From a virus, in the IMG/VR virus record IMGVR_UViG_3300032267_000607, positions 62,001 through 126,000 of that record: a stretch of 64,000 nucleotides of DNA; one strand, written 5' to 3'. This document shows positions 7,987-16,436 of the stretch, piece by piece (within the stretch, counting starts at the first letter, position 1; each line of letters starts with the position of its first letter). The translations under genes were made by a program, and so were the position numbers. A model generated the notes under the pieces. It saw only the letters and a program-made list of their open reading frames with translations, had not been told where the DNA came from and did not search any database.

Positions 7987-8387
7987 GAATATGGAGTGTT
8001 TTACTCCTTTTAACAGTATTAACATCTTGCATTCCTGCAGCAATACTTACAGTTAAGAAGTTATTACCATCAGCATATGATGATAATGAAATGTTAATGA
8101 TTTCAAATCTAAGATATGATGTACGACAAGTACAATGCACTGGTGACAAATCACACGAAACCATAGTAAAAATATGGGAAGGGAAAGAAAAACTGTATTA
8201 CTATTCATCAGCAAAAGAAAATGAAGATGTTTTAAAAATGGTAAGACCATTTTCTGAAAGTATGAGAGGTCTTTATGACTCTTCAAAATCAGGTTCAATG
8301 AAAGAACTTTACTGTATTGAAAAAGTAATTAATTTAACAAAACAAGTGGATATTATAGCAAATGCACTTGCAGCGAGGAACAAATAA
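7965..8387 (+). CDS. Putative lipoprotein
   Basis: This 140-residue protein has a classic lipoprotein signal: short basic N-terminus (MFSLRGLR), hydrophobic stretch WSVLLLLTVL, lipobox LTSC at residues 19-22. The mature part has three further cysteines (VQCTG, ELYCIEK) and is helical, with no recognised domain. The start overlaps the end of nrdA by 22 nt and its last base begins the next ATG, so it is part of the nrd transcript. Phage lipoproteins often act in superinfection exclusion, but nothing here proves that. Confidence 0.6.
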   Translation: MFSLRGLRIWSVLLLLTVLTSCIPAAILTVKKLLPSAYDDNEMLMISNLRYDVRQVQCTGDKSHETIVKIWEGKEKLYYYSSAKENEDVLKMVRPFSESMRGLYDSSKSGSMKELYCIEKVINLTKQVDIIANALAARNK

Positions 8388-8638
8388 TGACTATAAATGA
8401 AGCAATACAAGAAATGCAAGCATTAACACAATCTGATAATGCATGGTTAAGAGAAAAAGCAACTAAAGTAATAAGATATAATCATCAACATGACTCAGGA
8501 CAACTATCAACAGCTGAATATACAGATCTATTAAATGATTTGGCTCGTATTGAAGAAATACAAGAAGAAGCTGATACAATGAAATACAAAGCAGCAATTG
8601 AAAAAATAATTACGACTACATTTTCATTACTTAGTTAA
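8387..8638 (+). CDS. Small helical hypothetical protein
   Basis: This 83-residue acidic all-helical protein (INEAIQEMQALTQ, EYTDLLNDLARIEEIQEEADTM) is coupled by a TAATG overlap to the lipoprotein gene. It resembles short conserved proteins next to nrd genes in T4-like cyanophages, from memory only. No functional motif is seen. Confidence 0.55.
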   Translation: MTINEAIQEMQALTQSDNAWLREKATKVIRYNHQHDSGQLSTAEYTDLLNDLARIEEIQEEADTMKYKAAIEKIITTTFSLLS

Positions 8639-8642
8639 TATT

Positions 8643-9341
8643 ATGTTCATATTTAAAAATATAGATAATTGGATTACTGACGAAGAACGTTTAAATATAA
8701 AAAATAAAGTTGAAGATTTAAAATCTGATTGGAAACATATAAAAGATTTTCCTTTAGCAAAGTCTGCTAAACTTTTAGCAGCACAAGATCCTGAACTTTA
8801 TAAGTCAGCTGAAAATCAATATTTTTTAGGTGATGCTACATATGTATTAGAAAATCTAGATCAAAGAAATAAATTTTTATCAGAAAACTTAAATGTTTCA
8901 TTCTTTGATTTGTATGGAAAAATAATTAGTACAATTAAAGATATAACAGGATTGCCTACTTCTTACTTGTCTGAATATCCACGTCCTGGATTTCATATAT
9001 TTCGAGGTAAGCAAACACCACATCCTTTTGAATATCATATAGATACTACAATATGCAGATATGATACTAATTATAAACCAGAACAATGTTATTCTTTTTT
9101 ATCTTTAATTGAATCACCAAGCAGTGATCCTGCTGGTTTAGAGTATAAAGATACAAATGATTTTGATGCTTTAAGAGATTATCCTGAAAAAGTAAAGCTA
9201 TATAACTTAAATACTTTTTATTATTGGAAAGGTGATCATTTTCATAGGATGAAAAAGTTTGGTATGAATGACGGAGAAAGTAGAATTACTTTACAAGGTC
9301 ATTATGTACTTAAAGATAATAGAGCATATATTTACTGGTAA
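8643..9341 (+). CDS. 2OG-Fe(II) oxygenase-like protein (subfamily B, copy 1)
   Basis: This 232-residue protein carries PRPGFHIFRGKQT followed by H132-I-D134, a distal histidine in KGDHFHRMK (H199 or H201) and R214 in ESRITLQGHYVL. This order (H-x-D, His, Arg) is that of 2OG-Fe(II) dioxygenases. The next gene repeats all three motifs (PGFHIF.GKQT, H.DTT.C, RITLQGH), so the pair is a tandem duplication. Sitting between nrdA and nrdB it is probably expressed with them. The substrate is unknown; DNA base, nucleotide or small-molecule oxidation are all possible. Confidence 0.72.
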   Translation: MFIFKNIDNWITDEERLNIKNKVEDLKSDWKHIKDFPLAKSAKLLAAQDPELYKSAENQYFLGDATYVLENLDQRNKFLSENLNVSFFDLYGKIISTIKDITGLPTSYLSEYPRPGFHIFRGKQTPHPFEYHIDTTICRYDTNYKPEQCYSFLSLIESPSSDPAGLEYKDTNDFDALRDYPEKVKLYNLNTFYYWKGDHFHRMKKFGMNDGESRITLQGHYVLKDNRAYIYW

Positions 9342-9345
9342 GATT

Positions 9346-10032
9346 ATGAAACGTTTTTCTTTTGCTGAAATACAAAATTTCTTTTCAGAGGGCGAGCGAA
9401 ACCAAATAGCAAGAAAGGTTTTAGAATTAAAATCACATTGGAAAAAATTACACGACTATAATGTGTATAAAAATAGTCTTGATATGAAATCTGATTATTC
9501 TAAAAACCAATATTTACTTGGTGATAGTATATATCCACTTACTCCCAAAGATACAAGTGAGATAAATAAAGAAGTTCAAGGAATACTTTTAAAAGAATTT
9601 AAAGACCTAATATATAAAAAACTAATTGATAATGTTGGTAAGTGGTTTGAAGTATTTAATTATAAAGAAACTGAATTTTATCCAAATTTACCAATTCCTG
9701 GATTTCATATATTTGACGGAAAACAAACTGCTCAGCCATTTGGATGGCATACTGATACGACACTTTGTTTATGGGAAGATAATATAGATCCTAAAAGACT
9801 GTTTTCTTTTTTATCTCCTATTATAATGCCAGAAAGAGGAGCACACTTAGAGTGGTTAATGCCATCAGGAAAAGAAACTATGATACCATATGAGTATGGT
9901 ACACTTCATATATGGAATGGTTTAGAACAGCATAGAATAGGTCGCCACTCATTAGCTAATTTTGAAAAACGAATTACATTACAAGGACATATTTACATTA
10001 ATCCAAACGGAAAAGTACAACTATTTTTTTAA
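9346..10032 (+). CDS. 2OG-Fe(II) oxygenase-like protein (subfamily B, copy 2)
   Basis: This 228-residue paralogue of the preceding gene has IPGFHIFDGKQT, the metal motif H135-T-D137, the distal H196 (EQHRIG) and R209 (KRITLQGH). The start is the ATG four bases after the previous stop. An upstream in-frame ATG would overlap the preceding gene by 70 nt and gives a non-homologous N-terminus. Outside the motifs the two copies differ strongly, so the duplication is old or the substrates diverged. Confidence 0.72.
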   Translation: MKRFSFAEIQNFFSEGERNQIARKVLELKSHWKKLHDYNVYKNSLDMKSDYSKNQYLLGDSIYPLTPKDTSEINKEVQGILLKEFKDLIYKKLIDNVGKWFEVFNYKETEFYPNLPIPGFHIFDGKQTAQPFGWHTDTTLCLWEDNIDPKRLFSFLSPIIMPERGAHLEWLMPSGKETMIPYEYGTLHIWNGLEQHRIGRHSLANFEKRITLQGHIYINPNGKVQLFF

Positions 10033-10050
10033 CTTAACACACAGAGGAAC

Positions 10051-11052
10051 ATGAACGTGCCAAAAACGACAGAAACTCTATCTTTAACAAAAGAAAGAAA
10101 TTATTTTAAACCATTCAATTATCCATGGGCATATGATGCATGGCTTAAACACGAACAATCACATTGGTTGCATACAGAAGTACCAATGTTAGAAGACGTG
10201 AAAGATTGGAAAAGTAAATTAACACCATCTCAAAAGAGTTTTCTTACAAATATTTTTAGATTCTTTACACAAGGGGATATTGATGTAGCAGGTGGTTATG
10301 TGATGAATTATCTTCCATATTTTCCACAACCTGAAGTAAGAATGATGATGTGTGGATTCGCAGCACGTGAAGCATTACACATAGCAGCATATTCTCATTT
10401 AATTGAAACATTGGGTTTGCCAGAAGCAACTTATAATGAATTTAATAATTATAAAGAAATGGCAGCAAAGCATAATTACTTTGTTGACTTAGCATCTAAA
10501 ACTACAAGCAAAGCAAGTATTGCTACAAGTATAGCAGCATTCTCAGCATTTACAGAGGGTATGCAATTGTTTTCATCTTTTATTATGTTGTTAAATTTTC
10601 CAAGACATGGTTTGATGAAAGGTATGGGACAAATTGTCACTTGGTCGATAGTAGATGAAACACAACATTGTGAGAGTATGATAAGATTATTCCGTACATA
10701 TATAGAAGAAAATAATGAGATATGGAATGATTCTCTTAAAAAGAAAATATATGATATCGCTGAAAAGATGGTAGAGTTAGAAGATAACTTTATTGATCTT
10801 GCTTTCTCAATGGGCGATATGCAAAATTTAAAAAAAGAAGAGGTGAAAGAATATATTCGTTATATTTGTGATCGTAGACTCATATCAATGGGATTACGAG
10901 GTATTAATAAAAGAAAAACAAACCCACTTCCTTGGGTAGAGGACATGATAAATGCTCCAATACATGGAAACTTTTTTGAAAATCGTATTACTGATTATGC
11001 AAAAGGATCTCTAAAAGGTAATTGGGGTGATGTTTGGGGTGCAAAAAAATAA
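10051..11052 (+). CDS. nrdB: Ribonucleoside-diphosphate reductase, small (beta) subunit, class Ia
   Basis: This 333-residue ferritin-like protein carries the di-iron/tyrosyl-radical site. Metal ligands fit D76, E107-x-x-H110, E169 and E203-x-x-H206. A tyrosine four residues after the first ligand histidine (EALHIAAY, Y114) is in the position of the radical Tyr122 of E. coli. The spacing E169-E203 (34) equals that of E. coli E204-E238. It generates the radical passed to NrdA. It follows two oxygenase genes after a gagg ribosome site. Confidence 0.92.
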   Translation: MNVPKTTETLSLTKERNYFKPFNYPWAYDAWLKHEQSHWLHTEVPMLEDVKDWKSKLTPSQKSFLTNIFRFFTQGDIDVAGGYVMNYLPYFPQPEVRMMMCGFAAREALHIAAYSHLIETLGLPEATYNEFNNYKEMAAKHNYFVDLASKTTSKASIATSIAAFSAFTEGMQLFSSFIMLLNFPRHGLMKGMGQIVTWSIVDETQHCESMIRLFRTYIEENNEIWNDSLKKKIYDIAEKMVELEDNFIDLAFSMGDMQNLKKEEVKEYIRYICDRRLISMGLRGINKRKTNPLPWVEDMINAPIHGNFFENRITDYAKGSLKGNWGDVWGAKK

Positions 11053-11228
11053 TGAAAATACAAACAGTTAAATTTCATTGTATGTCTTGTGAAACAGAGG
11101 GTAAAATTTCATTTACTACTCAAGATGATACATTGTCTAAAGCAGATGTTGCTTATTGTCCAATGTGCGCACATGATATAGCTGAAAATAACGATAATGA
11201 GTTTGAAGAACAAGAACAAGATGAATAA
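11052..11228 (+). CDS. Small zinc-ribbon protein
   Basis: This 58-residue protein has two CxxC pairs: C-M-S-C near the N-terminus (KFHCMSCETEG) and C-P-M-C in AYCPMCAHD, followed by an acidic tail (EFEEQEQDE). The start at the ATG overlapping the nrdB stop is preferred over an ATG 18 nt upstream inside nrdB. Small zinc-ribbon proteins behind nrdB are common in T4-like marine phages; a role in RNR reduction or protein binding is speculative. Confidence 0.65.
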   Translation: MKIQTVKFHCMSCETEGKISFTTQDDTLSKADVAYCPMCAHDIAENNDNEFEEQEQDE

Positions 11229-11236
11229 ATATAAGT

Positions 11237-11659
11237 ATGACACAATGGTTATACGAAAACAAAGAGTTCAATGATCCTTCAAAATATTTCGGATTTATAT
11301 ATTCTATTACAAACCTTTTAAATAATAAAGTTTATATAGGACGAAAATATTTCACTTCTGCTAAAACGAAACAGCCACTCAAAGGAAGAGTTAATAAAAG
11401 ACGTTCGAGAGTAGAAAATGATTGGAAAGACTATTGGGGATCTTCATCTACGTTTTTAAAAGAAATAGAAGAAACAGGAAAACAAAATTTTAAAAGAGAA
11501 ATACTTCGACTTTGTAAAACAAGAGGAGAAGTTAATTATTGGGAAGTGAAGTATATGTTTGAATTTGATGTATTAAATGCAAAACTTCCTAATGGTGAGA
11601 ACAAATATTATAATGAAAATATAATGATGAAATTTACAAGAAAGAACATAGGTAAATGA
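11237..11659 (+). CDS. GIY-YIG family endonuclease (SegE-like)
   Basis: This 140-residue protein contains a GIY-YIG nuclease signature: GFIYSITN at residues 19-26 and VYIGRK at 32-37 (catalytic Tyr and Arg), then DYWGSSSTFLKEI and an acidic helix LCKTRGEVNYWEVKYMF with a candidate metal-binding Glu. T4 has several such free-standing endonucleases (Seg proteins) that cut DNA at phage loci and bias inheritance. It follows the nrd genes, a frequent homing target. The same arrangement could serve DNA processing rather than homing. Confidence 0.75.
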   Translation: MTQWLYENKEFNDPSKYFGFIYSITNLLNNKVYIGRKYFTSAKTKQPLKGRVNKRRSRVENDWKDYWGSSSTFLKEIEETGKQNFKREILRLCKTRGEVNYWEVKYMFEFDVLNAKLPNGENKYYNENIMMKFTRKNIGK

Positions 11660-12765
11660 AAACCTTACTATTAATTAACGCATTATTTCTATCAACCATC
11701 GCAGCATTTTATGCGATTACTGGATTGATAGCTATATTTGCAACAGCTGTAATACCAATAGCAATTATGGGTACAGCTTTAGAAACAGCAAAGCTTGTTA
11801 TAGCATCTTGGTTATATAGAAGATGGAACGATATAACAAAAGTAATGAGATATTATTTTAGTGTATCATTAGTTGTACTTATGCTCTTAACGAGTATGGG
11901 TATTTTTGGCTTTTTAAGTAAAGCACATTTAGATCAAGCAGTACCAAGTGGTGAAGTATCTTCTAAAGTTTATATATTAGATGATAAAATTAAATATCAA
12001 AGAGAATTAATCTCAAGAAACCAAAAAACTATTAAACAATTAGATGATTTAGTTGAACAAAGTATCGGTCGTACAAATGATGAAAAAGGTATTAATGCAG
12101 CAACTGAACTAAGACGTAAGCAAGAGGGTCAAAGAAATAAATTAGTTGCTGAAATAGAAAAAGCACAGAATACAATCAATAGTTTAAATAATGAAAGAGC
12201 TCCAATCGCAGGACAACTAAGAAAGATCGAAGCAGAAGTTGGTCCGATTAAATATATTGCTGCTTTAATATATGGCGATAAAATAGATGAAAATATACTT
12301 GAGAAAGCTGTAAGATTTGTAATTATTATTATTGTATTGGTATTTGACCCATTAGCAGTTATGATGTTAATTGCTTGGAACAGAGAAATAGTATTTACAA
12401 GTGGAGTAAAACCACAAGATCCAACTCCAACAACACCATTAACAATATTACCAACTATTAAACCATTAACAGAAGTAAAAGAAATAGTTAAAGATATAAA
12501 AACTGAGATAAAATCTAAATTAAAAGAAACTTTAAATAAAGTAAAAGAAAAAATAACTGATGGTAATTCATATTTGGAACGTAAGCGAAAAGAAAGAGCA
12601 AACGATTTATCAAATATAAATACAAATAAGACACCTACTGCGTTTTATGAAATTGATAACGTAGACGTGTATGAAAGAAAGTCAGATATAAAAGAAACAA
12701 TAACAAGACCATTACACGGAAGACCAGAAGAACCTAAAAATTCTGTGATTCCTAAGAAAGAATAA
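11656..12765 (+). CDS. Multi-span membrane protein with central coiled coil
   Basis: This 369-residue protein has hydrophobic spans at about residues 3-25, 28-50 and 65-88. A periplasmic or cytoplasmic coiled-coil region spans residues 100-200 (KIKYQRELISRNQKTIKQLDD, then KLVAEIEKAQ). A further span (VRFVIIIIVLVFDPLAVMMLIAW) lies at 215-238, followed by a charged, Pro-rich soluble tail. This architecture is a conserved hypothetical of T4-like marine phages. It is adjacent to a holin-like gene, so a role in membrane remodelling or lysis is possible but not shown. Confidence 0.65.
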   Translation: MKTLLLINALFLSTIAAFYAITGLIAIFATAVIPIAIMGTALETAKLVIASWLYRRWNDITKVMRYYFSVSLVVLMLLTSMGIFGFLSKAHLDQAVPSGEVSSKVYILDDKIKYQRELISRNQKTIKQLDDLVEQSIGRTNDEKGINAATELRRKQEGQRNKLVAEIEKAQNTINSLNNERAPIAGQLRKIEAEVGPIKYIAALIYGDKIDENILEKAVRFVIIIIVLVFDPLAVMMLIAWNREIVFTSGVKPQDPTPTTPLTILPTIKPLTEVKEIVKDIKTEIKSKLKETLNKVKEKITDGNSYLERKRKERANDLSNINTNKTPTAFYEIDNVDVYERKSDIKETITRPLHGRPEEPKNSVIPKKE

Positions 12766-12767
12766 TT

Positions 12768-13088
12768 ATGAATAATGAAGAAATTAAATCTTTATGGCGA
12801 CCAGCAATTGCTTGGTTGTATATTGCTATTTGTTTTGTTGACTTTATGGTATTTCCAATTTTATGGAATATAGCACAAATATCATTTTTAAAAACAATAG
12901 TAATTACTGCATGGACACCATTAACATTACAAGGTGGTGGATTATTTCATATTTCGATGGGAGCAATATTAGGTGTGACTGCTTATGGAAGAACACAAGA
13001 AAAACTTAATGGTTCTTCGATCACAACAACAGTAATGCAACCACCAGCAGCAAAACCACCTACACCAAATTTCCCAGTTCGTGATTAA
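12768..13088 (+). CDS. Holin-like membrane protein (GTA-type 3TM holin family candidate)
   Basis: This 106-residue protein has three hydrophobic segments: residues 11-32 (AIAWLYIAICFVDFMVFPIL), 38-55, and 60-75. The last ends with GVTAYGRTQEKL and a Pro-rich tail. The opening WRPAIAWLY and the '..G..AYGRTQEK' ending resemble the 3TM holins of gene-transfer-agent type. Holins set lysis timing by permeabilising the inner membrane. It lies directly behind a multi-span membrane gene; endolysin candidates are far away, at 32.7 and 36.5 kb. Confidence 0.6.
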   Translation: MNNEEIKSLWRPAIAWLYIAICFVDFMVFPILWNIAQISFLKTIVITAWTPLTLQGGGLFHISMGAILGVTAYGRTQEKLNGSSITTTVMQPPAAKPPTPNFPVRD

Positions 13089-13129
13089 TATGACTGAAAA
13101 AAACTAAACAAACAACTTAAAGATAAATT

Positions 13130-13282
13130 ATGGCAAAACGTGCAGCAAATTATGGAACAAATACTAAGAGAGAATCAAAACCAAAACGCACAAGTATTGG
13201 AAATGGCTTTTTTAGTAAATCAATGATGAATAAGCATAAACGAAGATCGCATAAAGCTTATCGTGGTCAAGGAAGACCTTAA
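13130..13282 (+). CDS. Small very basic protein
   Basis: This 50-residue ORF is MAKRAANYGTNTKRES at the start and NKHKRRSHKAYRGQGRP at the end; Arg, Lys, His and Gly dominate. It resembles the short MAKR...KHKRR.HK.YRGQGR proteins I recall in T4-like cyanophages, which supports it as a real gene despite its size. The composition suggests nucleic-acid binding. It precedes the SDR gene. Confidence 0.7.
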   Translation: MAKRAANYGTNTKRESKPKRTSIGNGFFSKSMMNKHKRRSHKAYRGQGRP

Positions 13283-13298
13283 AAAAGTATTTTTTATT

Positions 13299-13859
13299 AT
13301 GAATAATGTTATGAAATATGTGATTACAGGTCATAGATCTGGTATAGGTAAATCTATATTTGATTATTATGTAAAACAACCTAATGTATATTGTGTTGGT
13401 TATGATTTATCACATCATTTAGATTTAAACGATTCAAAAGTACATTCAGATTTTATAGATAGTTGTAAAGATGCTTCAGTCATAGTATTGAATGCACATA
13501 CTGGACAACAACATGTTTCTTTAGAAGTTCTTTATAATCTTTATAAACAAGAATTAAAACATATAATCATAATGGGTTCAATGGTGAGTAAAATATGGAA
13601 GACTCTACAAGAAGTTCCTCAAGGATTTGAAAGCTATTGGTCGCAAAAGAAATTACTTGATAAAACAATAGAAGAATTATATAATCCAAACATACCTCTT
13701 AAAATTAGTATCATTCGTCCAGCTTGGGTTGATACTCAACTCGCAAAAGAATATTCAGGAAAAAAATTAACAATAGATTCAGTTTTAAATGTAATAAGAT
13801 TTATAATTGAGAATAAAGACACACACATAACAAATATGGAATTACAATGTACGAATTAA
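13299..13859 (+). CDS. Short-chain dehydrogenase/reductase (SDR)
   Basis: This 186-residue protein has a Rossmann nucleotide-binding motif at the N-terminus (VITGHRSGIGKS, the GxxxGxG pattern at residues 11-17). It also has an NA-type motif (VLNAHTG, N65) and a catalytic triad: S94 (IMGSM), Y113 and K117 (YWSQK). It therefore probably oxidises or reduces a hydroxyl/keto group with NAD(P)(H). It is shorter than typical SDRs (about 250), losing part of the substrate-binding C-terminus. The start is the first ATG behind the small basic ORF; a GTG further upstream would overlap that ORF. It overlaps the aminotransferase start by 13 nt, so the two products likely act together. Confidence 0.78.
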   Translation: MNNVMKYVITGHRSGIGKSIFDYYVKQPNVYCVGYDLSHHLDLNDSKVHSDFIDSCKDASVIVLNAHTGQQHVSLEVLYNLYKQELKHIIIMGSMVSKIWKTLQEVPQGFESYWSQKKLLDKTIEELYNPNIPLKISIIRPAWVDTQLAKEYSGKKLTIDSVLNVIRFIIENKDTHITNMELQCTN

Positions 13860-15070
13860 GAAACAGTGCTGATGGTGAACTTCCTAAAATAGTCACAAAC
13901 ACTCATCGTTATTGGGTTGAAATGAATGATGGTAAAAAATACTTAGATATTCAATCTGGTAATAGTGCTTTCACACTTGGTTATGGTAATACTGAAATAG
14001 TAAAAGCAATGGCTGATAAAATTACTTCAGTTGGTTTTATAAGAGGAAATACTGGTGAGAGTGATACAGATACTCAAGAGATGGTTCATTTTGTTTTATC
14101 TGAATCAAGAATGTCAGTTATGTCTTGGGCTATTTCTGGAACCTCAGCAGTAGAGTGTGCTATTATGATGAATGATAGTTATTGGAAACAAGTAAATCCT
14201 AAAAAACATTTAATTGTATCTTGCACTCCAGGATATCATGGCACAAGTTATCTTACAAGAGCAATGGCTAGTCCATATACAGCTGATTTTCCATCTGATA
14301 GATTAAGATGTATTAGAGCACCTAAGTGGAACACAATAGAAGAACGTGCATTGGAAGAAGAAAGAGCATTAGCAGAATTAGAAAAAAGATTTACTAAATT
14401 TGATGACTCTTCAAACGTTGGTGCTTTTATAATGGAAACATGTCCTTGGATGGATGGAATACTTCCTTACAGTAAAAGATGGTGGGATGGTGTTAGACAT
14501 CTTTGCACACAATATAATATAAATTTTATCACAGATGATGTGGCAGTTTGTTGGGGTAAATCATTATCTTATTTTGGTTATTCAACAGCAGGGTACAATG
14601 TTCAACCAGATATTATCGCTTGTGGTAAATCATTATCAGCAGGATATGCACCAATTGGATTTGCAGCAGGTAATTCTCGTATTGGTGAAATTCTTTCAAC
14701 ACAAGAATGGGGATGGGGTCATACTTGGCAACCTTACATGGCTGGTATTGGTGCAATGAAAAAAGTAAAACAAATTATTCAAGATAATGGTCTATTTCAT
14801 ACAGCAAAAAGAACAGTTATACGTTTAGATGAAATTGCAAAAGATTTATTTAATCAAGGATATATAAAAAGTTATAGGCAACAAGGATTGTTTTTAGAAT
14901 TAGATTGTAAGAATCCAACTGTTGGAGTAATGGGTAAGCTTGTTCGTTCAGGAATGCTTTCAACTACTCAACAAAACAATTCAGTAAGAATTATAGCAAA
15001 TTTAATTGCTGATGATGAGTATTTTAATGAATTAAAGACTAGATTAAAGGATTTTTTTAGTAAAAGCTAA
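13847..15070 (+). CDS. Class-III PLP-dependent aminotransferase (copy 1)
   Basis: This 407-residue protein has the fold-type-I class-III layout: substrate region YLDIQSGNSAFTLGYG, SGTSAVECA (phosphate contact), GYHGTS at 129-134 and ITDDVAVCWGK with the cofactor Asp at 230/231. The Schiff-base lysine is K261 in DIIACGKSLSAGYAP. The family includes glutamate-1-semialdehyde aminomutases and omega-amino acid transaminases; the exact reaction cannot be assigned. It overlaps the SDR, which could supply or consume the aldehyde/ketone. A second, diverged copy lies at 34.2 kb. Confidence 0.85.
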   Translation: MYELRNSADGELPKIVTNTHRYWVEMNDGKKYLDIQSGNSAFTLGYGNTEIVKAMADKITSVGFIRGNTGESDTDTQEMVHFVLSESRMSVMSWAISGTSAVECAIMMNDSYWKQVNPKKHLIVSCTPGYHGTSYLTRAMASPYTADFPSDRLRCIRAPKWNTIEERALEEERALAELEKRFTKFDDSSNVGAFIMETCPWMDGILPYSKRWWDGVRHLCTQYNINFITDDVAVCWGKSLSYFGYSTAGYNVQPDIIACGKSLSAGYAPIGFAAGNSRIGEILSTQEWGWGHTWQPYMAGIGAMKKVKQIIQDNGLFHTAKRTVIRLDEIAKDLFNQGYIKSYRQQGLFLELDCKNPTVGVMGKLVRSGMLSTTQQNNSVRIIANLIADDEYFNELKTRLKDFFSKS

Positions 15071-15073
15071 CCA

Positions 15074-15102
15074 TTTACATACAAGTATTTTTAGAGTATA
15101 AT
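15074..15102 (+). promoter_or_regulatory. Sigma70-like early promoter
   Basis: TTTACA, 17-bp spacer beginning TACAAGT and carrying TAGAG before the -10, then TATAAT. It shares TTTACATACAAGT with the primase promoter. The -10 ends directly before one ATG, so transcription should start at about the second ATG (six bases on), giving a leaderless mRNA. Confidence 0.78.
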
Positions 15103-15108
15103 ATGTCT

Positions 15109-15582
15109 ATGATTATAGTATCAAATCATATTAATATGTCACATACTGATCCATTTAAAATTGATATGATTGAAAACGATTTAGAAGCTAACAGAACATC
15201 AAAGAACATTGTTCCTTTGTTTGGAAGCATATTTGATATTGAGAAAAAAGGTACCAAATATTCGCTTGTGAATAAAAACTGGAACAATCGTATCCATGGT
15301 AAAGTAATTAGTTATGATCGATCCTCTCCTAATTCTATCTTTTTTGAAATTCAAACAAAATACGTTCCACCAATTTCTTTTTTTGATTATCTAGTTGAAT
15401 CAAAAAGATATTCAATTGAAGCAACTTATGGTACTGAAAAAACAAACTATGAAGATTTTAATGAGTTTGGTTTTGTTGGTGCTTATGATAATGGCGATGA
15501 TGAGTGTTGGGAAACTACACCACATAATTTAAAAGATGATTTAATACCACCACATTTATTGGCTTTATATAATATAGTATGA
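15109..15582 (+). CDS. Hypothetical protein (possible ferredoxin-like Api92 relative)
   Basis: This 157-residue protein uses a start chosen because the upstream promoter should begin transcription at this ATG; a second ATG six bases upstream touches the -10 and would not be in the mRNA. The body has NKNWNNRIHGKVISYD, IFFEIQTKYVPPISFFDYL, YSIEATYGTEK, FGFVGAYDNGDDECWE. This order (W..NFRIHG, F.T.W..P...F..L, Y...G.F.G....G) recalls the ferredoxin-like domain found in Api92-type phage proteins, without function. Its stop overlaps the methyltransferase start. Confidence 0.6.
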   Translation: MIIVSNHINMSHTDPFKIDMIENDLEANRTSKNIVPLFGSIFDIEKKGTKYSLVNKNWNNRIHGKVISYDRSSPNSIFFEIQTKYVPPISFFDYLVESKRYSIEATYGTEKTNYEDFNEFGFVGAYDNGDDECWETTPHNLKDDLIPPHLLALYNIV

Positions 15583-16436
15583 GAAAATCTGTAATAGTTA
15601 AATCTGCAATCGGTCGAGTATATCATGTCGAAGAAAATGATACTTTCTATGGTTCAAGATTAAAGAGCAGTGGATATCAAATAAACAATTTAAGATATTT
15701 TAGATCATTAACACCAAACGCAAGAACAATTATTGATGTAGGTGGTCATTTAGGAACTAATACTATTGAATATGCCACGTGGGCTAAGAATGTAAAAACG
15801 TTTGAACCAACATCATATTTAAGAAAATGGTTATTAGAAAATATTGAGTTGAATAAAAATGCTAAAACTAATGGCAAAGGTTGGTTTAAATTAGCTGATA
15901 AATCTTATGCTCCTATTTTAATGACTGGTGATATAGAAGTATTTCCATATGCTTTAAGTGATAGTGAGGGAGAACAAATTTTAAATACACTTACTTGTGC
16001 TTCTGGACATAATCATATAGAATTAGATTTTAATGGAAAAAAATTAACAAAAAAAGGTTGGGTTAAAAAATCTGAAAGCAAATCTACAAGAACTATTAAA
16101 GAAAAGATATTAACAAGAACATTAGATAGTTTTAAATTTACAAAAGTAGATGGAATTAAAATAGACGTAGAAGGATTAGAATTTCAAGTTATAAAGGGTG
16201 CTATTAATACAATTAAAAAGTATCGTCCAGTGATTCAAACTGAAATTCAAATAGGAATGTGTAGACGTGCTGGTTATGAAGCTAATGAATTATGCGAATA
16301 CTTAGCAAATATGGATTATGTACAGACACTTTCTGATGGAACAGTTATAAACCCATCAAATGTTTTTAGTGAAGTCAAAGCTAAAATAGATAGATTTTGG
16401 ATACCAAAAGAAAAATTAAAAAATGATATTAATTGA
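15579..16436 (+). CDS. FkbM-family methyltransferase
   Basis: This 285-residue protein carries the S-adenosylmethionine-binding motif TIIDVGGHLGTNTIEYA (about residues 50-66) with acidic motif KTFEPT. The FkbM-type post-motif is TLDSF...KVDGIKIDVEGLEFQVIKGA (about 180-208). FkbM enzymes O-methylate sugars and other small hydroxyl groups, often capping glycans. It is expressed from the promoter at 15.1 kb, overlaps both neighbours, and lies directly behind the aminotransferase. It could act on a sugar or lipid product of this region. Confidence 0.8.
   Translation: MRKSVIVKSAIGRVYHVEENDTFYGSRLKSSGYQINNLRYFRSLTPNARTIIDVGGHLGTNTIEYATWAKNVKTFEPTSYLRKWLLENIELNKNAKTNGKGWFKLADKSYAPILMTGDIEVFPYALSDSEGEQILNTLTCASGHNHIELDFNGKKLTKKGWVKKSESKSTRTIKEKILTRTLDSFKFTKVDGIKIDVEGLEFQVIKGAINTIKKYRPVIQTEIQIGMCRRAGYEANELCEYLANMDYVQTLSDGTVINPSNVFSEVKAKIDRFWIPKEKLKNDIN

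Noticed and set aside
9268-9345. Longer start for the second subfamily-B oxygenase
   Set aside because: It would overlap the first copy by 74 nt and give an N-terminus unlike its paralogue; the ATG after the stop is preferred.
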